DNA of 64,000 bases from Bacteroides mediterraneensis (GCF_016900355.1 NZ_JACJKA010000002.1:1-64000), one strand, 5' to 3'; counted from the first letter of the stretch, positions 1-8,702 are shown. The notes: generated by a model from the sequence alone, not told the origin. A program made the numbers and translations.

Positions 1-3000
1 ATACTTAATATATAACTGTTTGTCTATATCCGAAACACTGTTATTCCAATTAATATCAGATCTTCCCGTGAAATTTTGCAATGGGATGAACTGGAACTTA
101 TCAGGAGAAAGATTTATAGAAGATACTGCCAGCATTAATAAAAATCTGGCAAAACGAGTTTGAATATATTTATATTCATTTTCAACAATAGACTTATCTT
201 CCGAAGCACCAATAATCAAATAGGAATCTGTACAAACATCATTTGGCCCTATAATTTCTGTCCTTGAAACGATTCTGAATTGGCCGTTTTTATCAGGCTC
301 ACCAGCATGCTCAGCTGTTACTTTGCTCATAAGAATCTTGTATTTAGAAAGTAGTTGATTTGAAGCTAAAACAGCAGTTTTAGGAAGCCATGATACCCCT
401 TCGCTTGATATTAAACGAAGATCTCCAGATTTATCGCCTCTAATATTTGATGATAAGCCAAATGGATTACGTGTGCTTACTATGGAGGCAAAGGTTTTAT
501 CTGATTGACATTTCTGAATTATATGGATAGCTGGATTATAGCGGATGAATACTGCAAACTGATCTAATGGGCGTGATACAGTATCACGTAATAATCCTTG
601 GACAGTTGTAATCGAACAATCTCCATGGTGATTAGCATCCCATAATATGTAATTTACACCTCCACCAATACTTGATGTTGGGAAACAATCCTTTGCATTT
701 ATATAATCGAAAATATAACGAATTCGTTTATCAGACAACATATTCGCTCTAAATGAGTCCAACCCTTTACCTCCCGCAAACCATCTAGAAGGCATAATCA
801 TAGAAATGTATGTTGGATTTATAAGTTTAGCTATTTCAACAAATAAGTTATAAACAGGTTTTGCACTGACGCCAGCACCTCCATCCATAATTTGATATGG
901 TGGATTTCCCACTATCGCATTGAATTTCATATTGTCATTATCTATGGCTTTCCAGTAAGAATGACCTTTGGCAACTTTGGTTATAAAGTTTTCCGGCTTG
1001 TTCTTAATCTGGTTGATTAAATCTTCAAAATATCTTGTATTCACTTTTGCTTTACGGAATCCGGCAAGCGTACGTTTGGTAATGCTCTTTGCCATTGGAG
1101 TCTTACAGATGACAAAGATGTTTTCAGCTATGACCTTGTCCCATACAGTCTGCTGCTCCTCTATCGTTTCTACAGCGAACAGAGAAGCCTTCACTCTGGC
1201 TCGGTAAATGCCGTATGCCATATAAAGCGGATAAAGTCCGGATTTGGAATTGATCTCCAGAATACGGGATTCAGGGGAGAAAACTTCTGCGGTAACTTCT
1301 CCTTTGTCTATAAACCGTGGTTCAGAAATTACATTCTGATACTCTGTGTCATAGAAGTTATAGCCTCCCAAACAGTCACCGAGGTGCATGTTTACCACGC
1401 GCCACGGAGTAAGTACCGTTTCCTTGTCCGGATTACGGAACGTACTGAAGATGTCCGTAATTCGTTCGATTCGTTCCTCTATACTCAGTTTGTCCGCGGC
1501 ACGTGCCATCGCACGGATTCGTTTTCCAGCGGCACAGAATATTTCCGGGTCATAGTATTTTTTGAAGCTGTTGAATTTCTGCTTGGTCACTCCCTTGGGC
1601 ATGAACTCTTCCCATGACTGCGGGTCAATGAGCGAGGCAAAATTATCAATCGTGATTTCCTGATTTTCATCACTCAGTTCCGCACCATAAATCAACAGTG
1701 GCATACGGATGGAGATGCCTCGGAGTATGGAAATGGCAGCCTCCCGGTTCTTTGTCTTCTTTTTCAACTCTTCTAGCCGTTTCCGCTCATCCTCCGTAAG
1801 TTCCTTCTTGGGTTTCTTCTCCAGTTTCTCCTTTTCCTCGTATTCCTCATTGTTCAGGCCTTGACTGTTGATGTCCACTTGGTTGGTCTTGGGCATGGCT
1901 CTGGTCTGGCCGATGATCTTTTTCAGATTATCGAACTCCTGTAGTTCCAGATCATCCAGTTTCATCAGCTCATCGTTATAAAGGCTGTTGTCCTCAAACC
2001 CGTTACGGACGACACGTTCCACATATACCCGTTTCAACTGTTCCAGCATACGGGGTACATCAAAGCGGTTCATCTGTGAGCCCTCAACAGATATGATAGG
2101 ACAGAAATTGATAAACTCACCCATAGCCTTACGGTCGCTTTGTGAAGTTTTTCCGGCTTTGGACGATATTTTGGCTGTTTCGGCAATCACTTTCAGGGTA
2201 CGGTCCGGAGCAAAATCAAAAACGTAGCACTGCTCCTTCATTCGTCCGTTGATGGTGGCGGGTGTCTGTACGCGAAAGATGGTCTGCATATAACTGGATG
2301 CGGCTGTATTATAAGAACCGGACAACATGAATACAGCGGTCCATGCCTTTACACTCACTCCGGTCGTCAGCCGTCCGCAAGAAAGGGTAATGGTCCGTGT
2401 GGCATCCGGATCTTTTCCGATAGCCTGTTCCACGGCTTCCAGGGCATCACGGCTCTCCTCGTCCTGATCACCGTCACCGGCTACATTGACCACCTTGAAA
2501 TGCTGGAACGCCGGATGTGTCTGGAGCATGGCACTCAGTGCCCGTGCTTCCTTCACGCCTGGCACCATCCAGAGGGTATGGCGGAAAATATTCCGATATT
2601 CCTCGTTGGCATATGGATAAAGGCTGTCCTTGTCCTCCTTGGTAAGAAGATTCAGAAAAGCCCGCACGTCTTTTTCATGACAAAAACTGCCGGATTCATT
2701 GACCCTGAAAAATTCCTTGAAATTAAAGGCAACATCTTCATCTACAAATTCATGAAGCAGCCGTCCCAAATCGTAGGTATAGATATTGAGTGTAGGCAAT
2801 GAGGCATACGGATTGGGATCACCAAAATGGAGTTCGTCCCAGCTCACCTTGGCCCGCTGTTCCATCACATAGTCCCATGTATAAATTTCATCCTCCTTAA
2901 AATCATCCAGCAGGTTAAATGGAGTACCTGACAGACGCAATACTTTGGTCTGTTCCTTGACCAGCTCTCCCATAACCGCTTTACCCAGTTCGGTCTGGGT

Positions 3001-3867
3001 GCCTTCGTGCGCTTCATCAACGATAATCAGGTCCCAATCGGTAGCAAATACTTCGTTGTTTTTGTCGAAGTTGCCACCAACAAGTTCAGAACCACGCAAA
3101 TCCTGCATGGATGCAAAATAGACATAATGCAATCCGTGGCTTTCTGCCTGCCGTTCAAGACTGCTGTAACTTTCCCCGTTGTTCTTGGAACCGTATGCAA
3201 AATCCTTGCGGTCGTAAAATATCTTACCGAAATCCTCAAACCATCCGGCATCCACCACAGGACGATGAGTCAGAATCAGGATACGCTGAAACTCCATATC
3301 CTTGACAACCTGCAGGGCAGAAAGGGTCTTTCCAAAACGCATCTTTGCGTTCCAGAGCATCTGGTTGCCTTTCTTAAACTGCTTCTTGGTCTTGTTGATG
3401 GCTTCCTGCTGTTCCGGTCGGAATACAATCGGGGAATGTTCCCGGGTAACTTCGGCAGATGAAAGGGAACTCCGGCCTTCCTTGACAGCCGCAATGGCAC
3501 GCTTGACGGTTTCCAGATCGGTGATGAACCATTCATTGGCTTTGTTAACCGTATCGAAGACTTTCTTTTTGATACCGGAGCGTTCCAGAACATTGTGTAC
3601 CTCCTTGTCGTTGAATGAACGGAGTCCGCCACGGTTGTAAACGGTCAGTTCCGTATATAGCAGATCGTATGCGATGCCTGCCGTCTGTGTGTATTGGTTG
3701 ATACGCTTTCTTGCCGCTTCATTGAGCGCCTTGCTGTTGGGAGACAGACCGAACACGTTTTCATCCTCACAGGTTGCCTCACCAACCTTCAGGCATCCAC
3801 GGTGTGCCGCATCATTGATACGGAACACATAGATCAGTTTTAGTTTCAGGGACGATGTGAATCTCAT
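1..3867 (-). CDS. Fused restriction-modification protein: GIY-YIG-like N-terminus, DEAH helicase, N6-adenine methylase (partial, 3' end outside window)
   Basis: The minus-strand frame starting at 3867 stays open for 1289 codons to base 1, so the C-terminus is outside the window. Residues 11-32 (IYVF...LKVGEA) resemble a GIY-YIG/T5orf172 nuclease start. A Walker A-like AKMRFGKT (174-181), VDEAH (283-287) and a QTIFRVQTP motif VI (528-536) mark an SF2 helicase/translocase. A RILEIN segment (868-873) resembles methylase motif I, and GNPPYQ (N at 988) is the N6-adenine methylase catalytic motif IV. By family this is a single-chain restriction-modification enzyme of the Eco57I/helicase-methylase kind that cuts foreign DNA and methylates its own. 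The start overlaps the stop of the upstream 344-residue gene (ATGA), so the two are translationally coupled. Domain calls for the helicase and methylase are firm; the GIY-YIG call is moderate. Confidence 0.82.
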   Translation of the reverse strand, partial: MRFTSSLKLKLIYVFRINDAAHRGCLKVGEATCEDENVFGLSPNSKALNEAARKRINQYTQTAGIAYDLLYTELTVYNRGGLRSFNDKEVHNVLERSGIKKKVFDTVNKANEWFITDLETVKRAIAAVKEGRSSLSSAEVTREHSPIVFRPEQQEAINKTKKQFKKGNQMLWNAKMRFGKTLSALQVVKDMEFQRILILTHRPVVDAGWFEDFGKIFYDRKDFAYGSKNNGESYSSLERQAESHGLHYVYFASMQDLRGSELVGGNFDKNNEVFATDWDLIIVDEAHEGTQTELGKAVMGELVKEQTKVLRLSGTPFNLLDDFKEDEIYTWDYVMEQRAKVSWDELHFGDPNPYASLPTLNIYTYDLGRLLHEFVDEDVAFNFKEFFRVNESGSFCHEKDVRAFLNLLTKEDKDSLYPYANEEYRNIFRHTLWMVPGVKEARALSAMLQTHPAFQHFKVVNVAGDGDQDEESRDALEAVEQAIGKDPDATRTITLSCGRLTTGVSVKAWTAVFMLSGSYNTAASSYMQTIFRVQTPATINGRMKEQCYVFDFAPDRTLKVIAETAKISSKAGKTSQSDRKAMGEFINFCPIISVEGSQMNRFDVPRMLEQLKRVYVERVVRNGFEDNSLYNDELMKLDDLELQEFDNLKKIIGQTRAMPKTNQVDINSQGLNNEEYEEKEKLEKKPKKELTEDERKRLEELKKKTKNREAAISILRGISIRMPLLIYGAELSDENQEITIDNFASLIDPQSWEEFMPKGVTKQKFNSFKKYYDPEIFCAAGKRIRAMARAADKLSIEERIERITDIFSTFRNPDKETVLTPWRVVNMHLGDCLGGYNFYDTEYQNVISEPRFIDKGEVTAEVFSPESRILEINSKSGLYPLYMAYGIYRARVKASLFAVETIEEQQTVWDKVIAENIFVICKTPMAKSITKRTLAGFRKAKVNTRYFEDLINQIKNKPENFITKVAKGHSYWKAIDNDNMKFNAIVGNPPYQIMDGGAGVSAKPVYNLFVEIAKLINPTYISMIMPSRWFAGGKGLDSFRANMLSDKRIRYIFDYINAKDCFPTSSIGGGVNYILWDANHHGDCSITTVQGLLRDTVSRPLDQFAVFIRYNPAIHIIQKCQSDKTFASIVSTRNPFGLSSNIRGDKSGDLRLISSEGVSWLPKTAVLASNQLLSKYKILMSKVTAEHAGEPDKNGQFRIVSRTEIIGPNDVCTDSYLIIGASEDKSIVENEYKYIQTRFARFLLMLAVSSINLSPDKFQFIPLQNFTGRSDINWNNSVSDIDKQLYIKY

Positions 3868-4898
3868 GCTTCTTCATTTATGAGGTTGATAAATCGGATT
3901 CGTTTCCCCTTTTTGCCTGTTGCCTTGTCTGTAGTCCGCCAGTCCTTGATGATGCAGTAAATTCCGTTATGCTTGGTCAGGTCATTTTTCAGACAGCCCT
4001 CGCACGGTTCCCGTCTTTCAATCGTACCGAACAGGCCCGGTTCCATTCGCACACGTTCTCCGCAACTGTCCGGAACAACACCTTTCAGTCCGTCCATCTG
4101 CCATACATTCCAGGAGATGATATAGGCTATATGGTTGATGGATTTAATTTGCGGATCTTTACCGAACTTGTTCCGGTAATATTCGATGAAGGATAAGAGA
4201 AGGGCTTCACGGGCAAGAAGAAGACTGTCGCCCTGCCATTCATAGGCATAGATGCTTCTGTAAGCATCCTTGGCTGCCTCCAGCCATTCACGCGTTGTCG
4301 TAGTATTCTCACTGACAATACGGAGCTTACGGTCAAGCAGGCCGATACGTTTCTCCACGGGAATGAATGTTCCGGTAGTCGTATCATACCTGCTTACCAG
4401 ATAAGGAGCTTCTCCACAGGTGATCTCCAACCGGTTTTCCCGTACATAGTCTTTCCATGTCCTGCCTTCAGGAAAAGCAATCTTATCCGGATTGATTTCC
4501 CATGAATGTGTACCGTCTTTGGATGTCACTTCATGGTTAAATACATCCTTTCTGCCAAACCAGGCTTCATCGATAAGGTTGTTTTGGGCATTACATATCC
4601 AGGACGGAGTAAATACCTCCGCCATTTCCCGAGAACGTGTGCTTTGGGTATCCCTGTGTTTCAGAACACGGGGCATGACCACATGCCCGTTCTTTCCGGT
4701 TATCAACTCTGGGAGAATCTGTGACCCGTATTCATAACCTTTGCCGAGCTGTTCATAATCGGAAGTAGCCCAGAATATATTACACTGTTTTCCTTCCTTA
4801 CTCGTTGTATGATCTTTGAGCAAGGTATTCAGTAAGTCGGGTGAAAGTTCTTTCAGCCTGTTCTCCTGTATGTCGGCTTCTCCGGTTGTTTTCTCCAT
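3864..4898 (-). CDS. Restriction-modification subunit, methylase-like (RM subunit M family)
   Basis: 344 residues. It has a REMAEVFTP segment (91-98), which resembles methylase motif X, and LEITCGEAPYL (157-167), which resembles a SAM-binding motif I; YEWQGDSLLLARE follows near 219-231. This layout matches proteins annotated as restriction endonuclease subunit M in Bacteroides elements. No (D/N)PP(Y/F) catalytic motif is visible, so it may bind SAM or DNA as a partner and leave catalysis to the NPPY-bearing large protein, with which it overlaps by ATGA. It is the first gene of the leftward R-M operon. Its only visible promoter lies inside the inverted-repeat segment 4946-5124, about 75 bp upstream of the ATG. 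The family assignment is fairly sure; the precise biochemical role is inference. Confidence 0.72.
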   Translation of the reverse strand: MEKTTGEADIQENRLKELSPDLLNTLLKDHTTSKEGKQCNIFWATSDYEQLGKGYEYGSQILPELITGKNGHVVMPRVLKHRDTQSTRSREMAEVFTPSWICNAQNNLIDEAWFGRKDVFNHEVTSKDGTHSWEINPDKIAFPEGRTWKDYVRENRLEITCGEAPYLVSRYDTTTGTFIPVEKRIGLLDRKLRIVSENTTTTREWLEAAKDAYRSIYAYEWQGDSLLLAREALLLSFIEYYRNKFGKDPQIKSINHIAYIISWNVWQMDGLKGVVPDSCGERVRMEPGLFGTIERREPCEGCLKNDLTKHNGIYCIIKDWRTTDKATGKKGKRIRFINLINEEA

Positions 4899-4945
4899 CT
4901 TTTTTCTGTGCGTAAAGGGGATGAGAAAGTCCCGATGTCTGCGTC

Positions 4946-5124
4946 TTTCTTAGACAGAGGGACTCACTCTTGTGCAAAGTTATACATTTTATTGAAAATC
5001 CTGCAATTTCAACCGTTGGATTTTCATCCGGAAGTCATTGAAATTCAACTGTTGTTTAGCAATTCTACATATAATTCATCGGCAAATCAGCCTTATAGTC
5101 CAAAATCTCCCTCTGTCTAAGAAA
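4946..5124. repeat. Candidate invertible promoter segment bounded by perfect 17-bp inverted repeats
   Basis: The arms are TTTCTTAGACAGAGGGA at 4946-4962 and its exact reverse complement at 5108-5124, enclosing 145 bp. Identity stops abruptly on both sides of each arm. The segment sits between the R-M operon start (4898) and the 3' end of a tyrosine recombinase gene (5154). The enclosed DNA holds a good Bacteroidetes promoter pointing left into the R-M genes. This is the usual layout of Bacteroides invertible promoters (invertons), so inversion is expected to switch the R-M operon off. In the orientation given here the operon is ON. Inversion itself cannot be seen from one sequence. Confidence 0.8.
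4975..5006 (-). promoter_or_regulatory. Promoter of the R-M operon, inside the invertible segment
   Basis: On the minus strand, TAACTTTG (4975-4982) matches the Bacteroidetes -7 consensus TAnnTTTG and a TTG -33 element lies at 5004-5006, with 21 bp between. Transcription would start near 4970 and run through the left repeat arm into the ATG at 4898. I saw no comparable TAnnTTTG on the plus strand of this segment, so inversion would leave the R-M genes without this promoter. Confidence 0.7.
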
Positions 5125-5153
5125 TGAATGCTTTTGCTAAACGTTCTCCAATC

Positions 5154-6356
5154 CTACAGACTTTTCAGAATTTGTGCGTTGGCTTTGTCCACTACGGAGT
5201 TATCCAATGAGGCCAGATAAATTTGTGTGGTTGCCTCGGAATCATGTCCCATTCCTTCACTGATAACTGAAATCGGAATGTTCTTGCCTTTGGCTGCGCT
5301 TGCCCATGAATGACGGGCACAGTACATGCTAAGAGGAACGGATATATCGGCCAGTCTGGCTATTTCTTTCAGGTTTCGGTTTATTCCGGACATGACATTC
5401 CTGTAATGCTTGTGCGTATCCTTAAAAGGATATTTCAATACCGGCAAAAGATAAGGACTGAGATTGTCTTCCGGGTATTTGCCGACAATTTCCTGCATAC
5501 ATTTTTCCCACCTGATGACCAGCTGCTGCCCGGTCTTTCGTCTGCGATACGATAAGAAGCCGTTCTGAAGATCTTTCTTTTTCAGGTGAGCCATATCTAT
5601 GAACGACATGCCACGGGTATAGAAGCTGAACAGGAACATGTCCCTTGCAAATTCCAGATTAGGCTGTAAGGACAGGTCCAGATTCTTCATACGCTTGATG
5701 GCGGATAAGGGAACGGCACGTTTGACGGTCTTGTCCACTCCCGTATAGACATGCCTGAAAGGATTACGCTGTTCCATCAGTTCCTTTTCCAAGGCACGGT
5801 TATATACCGCCCGAAGGATACGCATGTAGAATGAACTGGTATTCCGTACGGCACCTTTCCCATGAAGGTAGGCTTCATAAAACTGCATCAAGTCCGAATC
5901 AATTTCTGACAGCAGAACATCCCTGTCCCCCCTAAACTGCATGAAACTTTTCAGAGTACAGGAATAATTTTCAGCCGTGCGTATCTTGCCCATCTGTTTT
6001 AGACGGGCTATGATGCCTTGCATGAAGTTGAAAAACGACTGTCCCTCTGTATTGCTTTGAAAAGAAGCGACAATATCATCTGCTGTATATCCGGCTTTCC
6101 GGTTATCCAGTTGTCGGATAATCATGTCCAGCCGCTTCAAGTCCCACTCCATGCGTTCCTGCAAGGAAAGGAGCAGATTACTTCGTTCTGAACTACCGGC
6201 AATGATACAGCTTCCAGCTTCGTTCCATTCATCTGTAAATATCCGGTAATACGTCTTTAACTGACGGATTACACGGCTCTGGATAATCTGATAATAGATG
6301 GTACCTTCCTTTCCTTCTATGGTGGAAGGTCTGAATTTCACTTTAACACTGGCCAT
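5154..6356 (-). CDS. Tyrosine recombinase, probable DNA invertase
   Basis: 400 residues with an N-terminal SAM-like core-binding domain and a C-terminal catalytic domain. Visible catalytic residues are R248 (YTRGMSF), K274 (RRRKTG), R348-H349 (CARHSWAS), H371 (GMGHDSE) and Y380 (IYLAS). The usual first His of the HxxR box is Tyr345, a variant I associate with Bacteroidales site-specific invertases, as is the ending GMGHDSE...IYLASLDNSV. The gene ends 30 bp from the 17-bp inverted repeat that flanks the R-M promoter, so it is the obvious candidate to flip it. It begins only 4 bp after the upstream mobilization gene, so it is probably the last gene of the mobilization operon. A role in integration is less likely because the element has a separate CTn-type integrase. 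Confidence 0.85.
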   Translation of the reverse strand: MASVKVKFRPSTIEGKEGTIYYQIIQSRVIRQLKTYYRIFTDEWNEAGSCIIAGSSERSNLLLSLQERMEWDLKRLDMIIRQLDNRKAGYTADDIVASFQSNTEGQSFFNFMQGIIARLKQMGKIRTAENYSCTLKSFMQFRGDRDVLLSEIDSDLMQFYEAYLHGKGAVRNTSSFYMRILRAVYNRALEKELMEQRNPFRHVYTGVDKTVKRAVPLSAIKRMKNLDLSLQPNLEFARDMFLFSFYTRGMSFIDMAHLKKKDLQNGFLSYRRRKTGQQLVIRWEKCMQEIVGKYPEDNLSPYLLPVLKYPFKDTHKHYRNVMSGINRNLKEIARLADISVPLSMYCARHSWASAAKGKNIPISVISEGMGHDSEATTQIYLASLDNSVVDKANAQILKSL

Positions 6357-6360
6357 GGGC

Positions 6361-7128
6361 TTACTTTTTAGGTCCGTCCGTAATAGACTTGTCCTTGATG
6401 GACTTCGCCTTGCTGTCCAGTTCTCTCGCGGCCTGTTCCTTCAGCCGTGCCTGCTCGGTCAGGGTGGCCTGTCTCTGTACCGCTTCCTCGTAGGCTTCCA
6501 CGTCCTCACGCATTTGTTCTATCCGTTCGTTGTTCCGGTTCGGTCCAAAGAGTTTCTCAAGTTCCACAAGTTGTTCTGGGGTAACCTCTCCTTTCATCTT
6601 GACATAACGATATTTCAGATCATTATCGGCCTGCATGTTATCTGCCCTCACCGAAAAATAGAGAGCCACGGACAGAATCACGATTGTCACGAACATCACG
6701 AAAAAACTCCCAAGAGTGTACGGGGATTCTACACTCAGGCTGAAATGATGGTTGATTTTGCTTGTCTTGACGGCATTCTTTCTGATTGTGTCATTGGTCT
6801 CACAAAACAAGGCTTCCACTTTCTCCTGGTGCTGCCGCTGTTCATTACACATTTCCGACAAGACCTGTCCAAGTCTTTCCTGTGACGAGTTCTTCCTGTC
6901 CATGGAAACCATATCGTTCTTGATGGCGGCAAGACCCTCGCACATGCGAGCCAACAATTTGCGAAATGTCTCATGACCATTCCGGACTTCATTCAGCACG
7001 GACTCATCCTTTTCATTGTTAACTGTCGGGCTATTACCTTCCAGCAAGGGAGCAGACAGCCCGTTGATTTTGTTTTCGATTCTTTCCAGACATCCGAAGA
7101 TGCTCTCGATATATTCTTCCAATTTCAT
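6361..7128 (-). CDS. Mobilization-associated membrane protein with coiled coils
   Basis: 255 residues. The first ~135 are charged and helix-prone, one clear transmembrane segment lies at about 140-160 (FFVMFVTIVILSVALYF), and residues ~180-250 form a Lys/Glu-rich coiled coil. I recognise no enzymatic motif. Its place directly after the relaxase gene (49-bp gap) and before the invertase (4-bp gap) matches accessory genes of Bacteroides mobilizable elements. It could link the relaxosome to the membrane or to the helper conjugation machinery, but this is inferred only from position and topology. Confidence 0.6.
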   Translation of the reverse strand: MKLEEYIESIFGCLERIENKINGLSAPLLEGNSPTVNNEKDESVLNEVRNGHETFRKLLARMCEGLAAIKNDMVSMDRKNSSQERLGQVLSEMCNEQRQHQEKVEALFCETNDTIRKNAVKTSKINHHFSLSVESPYTLGSFFVMFVTIVILSVALYFSVRADNMQADNDLKYRYVKMKGEVTPEQLVELEKLFGPNRNNERIEQMREDVEAYEEAVQRQATLTEQARLKEQAARELDSKAKSIKDKSITDGPKK

Positions 7129-7177
7129 ATTCCTGCAATTTTAATGTTTATGAATAATTTGAATGGGAAAGGACGGA

Positions 7178-8107
7178 CTACAATCCGAATCCTTTCCTCT
7201 TTTGTTTCTTCTTCCTGCGTCTGCACAAGAGTTCTTCCTGAGGTAACGGCTCTTCGGGAGCGGTGCCGTTTGTCGGGCTGAACAGTCCCGGTCCCGTACC
7301 TTCGAGAAGAAGTCCTCCGTCCGGTATCCTTTGTAGTACCTTCCGTTCGGATTCCTGTTGGGATTCCGAAGGCTTCCAACTCAATTGGGCATTCAGCCTG
7401 GCAAAGCTGAACTCCCGGCTGATCTGTGAAGCCTTGAAGGTCTGCCCGTCCTTGGTGAACCGGATTCCCTGTATGTCCTCCGGCTTTTTTATCTCCATGG
7501 TACGTTTTACAAATTCCAGCCTGATACCCCGGCGAAGCAGGTAATCGTTGAACTCTTTCCATGTTTTGGAATGCTTCAAAGCTGCCTTGACGGCATTGAA
7601 AATTTCGTATTTCACACGCTCCGAAGCATGGAGCTTCTCCACATTAGTCTTGCCCTTGCCCTCCGCATATGTCAGCCCGTACTTGTCCTTAAGCAATTTT
7701 GTTACGATTTCATTACGCTTGTAATCGCCTTGGGAAGAGATTACCTTGCCGTCATATCCGATGCGGTTATAGACCAGATGGCAGTGCGGATTGTCCGTAT
7801 TATGGTGTCTTACCAGAATAAACTGAGTGTTTTTTATCCCCATCAGCTCCATGTATTCCCAGGCTATTTTAGCCATAAATTCATCTGTCAGCAATGCCTT
7901 ATCCTCAGGCTTGAAGCTCAATGCGATGTGTCCGACAGGCTGTTTTATCTTCGGATTAAGCTCATATTGGTAGTTGAAACTGTCCGTTATTTCCCGGATA
8001 TTTCCCAGTAATATGCCATCTGAGTCGATGATTTCCGCGTTGTCCTTGCCCATCACGTAGCGGATACAGCCTCCGAAGGATTTCCCTTTCTTGATCTTTC
8101 CAATCAT
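7178..8107 (-). CDS. Relaxase / mobilization nuclease (MobA/VirD2-like)
   Basis: 309 residues. The N-terminus (MIGKIKKGKSFGGCIRYV) and the metal-binding HHNTDNPHCH (101-110, an HxD...HxH three-histidine motif) are typical of Bacteroides MOB relaxases. The enzyme nicks oriT on one strand, stays attached through a tyrosine (Y17 or a nearby residue is a candidate) and pilots the DNA through a helper conjugation system. The C-terminus is basic (RRRKKKQKRKG). The start overlaps the stop of the MobC-like gene (ATGA), indicating translational coupling. No conjugation (tra) genes are visible, so the element is mobilizable rather than self-transmissible as far as this window shows. Confidence 0.92.
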   Translation of the reverse strand: MIGKIKKGKSFGGCIRYVMGKDNAEIIDSDGILLGNIREITDSFNYQYELNPKIKQPVGHIALSFKPEDKALLTDEFMAKIAWEYMELMGIKNTQFILVRHHNTDNPHCHLVYNRIGYDGKVISSQGDYKRNEIVTKLLKDKYGLTYAEGKGKTNVEKLHASERVKYEIFNAVKAALKHSKTWKEFNDYLLRRGIRLEFVKRTMEIKKPEDIQGIRFTKDGQTFKASQISREFSFARLNAQLSWKPSESQQESERKVLQRIPDGGLLLEGTGPGLFSPTNGTAPEEPLPQEELLCRRRKKKQKRKGFGL

Positions 8108-8478
8108 GACGGCCTCCTTTCTCCTTGCCTGTACTGGACGATAATCTCCTTGAGTTTCTGCAGGAGTTCCGTCACCGTCTTTTGGGTACGGTGGAACCCG
8201 GCCTGATGGGACAGACGGGTCAGCTGATTCAGGTTGTTTGCCATACCCGTAAGGCTGCGTATGACGGCAGTTTCCTCGGCAGAGTGTCTGGCCGTTATCG
8301 TCGTCTCAAAGGCTGATACGCGGAGAAATTCCGCCAGCGTGAGGTTAGCCTGTCTGCTGCGTCGGCATAGCCGTTCATAGTCTATCTTGGAGAATTTCAC
8401 TGTAACGGCTTTGCTGAGTTTGCACACTCCGCTTACTTTGGGGCGTCCTCTCGGTCTGTTTTTCTTTTTGTCATTCAT
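8104..8478 (-). CDS. Mobilization accessory protein, MobC-like
   Basis: About 124 residues if the ATG at 8478 (MNDKKKNRPRGRPK) is used; an in-frame ATG at 8529 would add 17 residues of low-complexity sequence, so I prefer the inner start. The AT-hook-like RPRGRPK start, the VTVKFSKIDYERL ribbon-helix-helix-like stretch and the conserved MANNLNQLTRLSHQAG helix match the bacterial mobilization protein (MobC) family. Such proteins bind near oriT, help open it and recruit the relaxase. The gene is coupled to the relaxase gene by ATGA, and the hairpin-rich candidate oriT lies just upstream. Confidence 0.85.
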   Translation of the reverse strand: MNDKKKNRPRGRPKVSGVCKLSKAVTVKFSKIDYERLCRRSRQANLTLAEFLRVSAFETTITARHSAEETAVIRSLTGMANNLNQLTRLSHQAGFHRTQKTVTELLQKLKEIIVQYRQGERRPS

Positions 8479-8543
8479 ATTTTCTTCGTTTGATTTTTGA
8501 TTATTCTTTTTCTCACAATCTGCGACCACCGGGAGCTGATTGT

Positions 8544-8640
8544 CTCCACTCTTTGGGAGTGGAGCGAGGTTTTCGGGATGCCCGAAAGATAACCTCGCTA
8601 ACTCCCAAAACTGAAGTTTTGTCCGTTACTCCGCTAGGGC
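8544..8640. other. Candidate origin of transfer (oriT)
   Basis: This gap upstream of mobC holds three adjoining hairpins: CTCCACTC/GAGTGGAG (8544-8551/8557-8564); GCGAGGTT/AACCTCGC (8564-8571/8591-8598) enclosing TTCGGG/CCCGAA (8572-8577/8581-8586); and AAAACT/AGTTTT (8607-8612/8615-8620). Nested inverted repeats beside mobC-relaxase genes are the usual oriT layout. I cannot name the nick site; the GTCCGTTACTCCGCTAGGGC stretch after the last hairpin is the natural place to look. Confidence 0.5.
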
Positions 8641-8702
8641 GGCTACTGACTGTCTGAATGCTATAATACTTGAAGTCAGTAAGTCTATGATTCAGGAAAA
8701 TA

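Noticed and set aside
3007..3462. 151-codon plus-strand frame over the helicase region
   Set aside because: Opposite a strongly conserved helicase protein (Walker A, DEAH) and without family-like sequence.
4908..5120. 70-codon plus-strand frame inside the invertible segment
   Set aside because: It spans both inverted-repeat arms and the promoter; no protein-like features.
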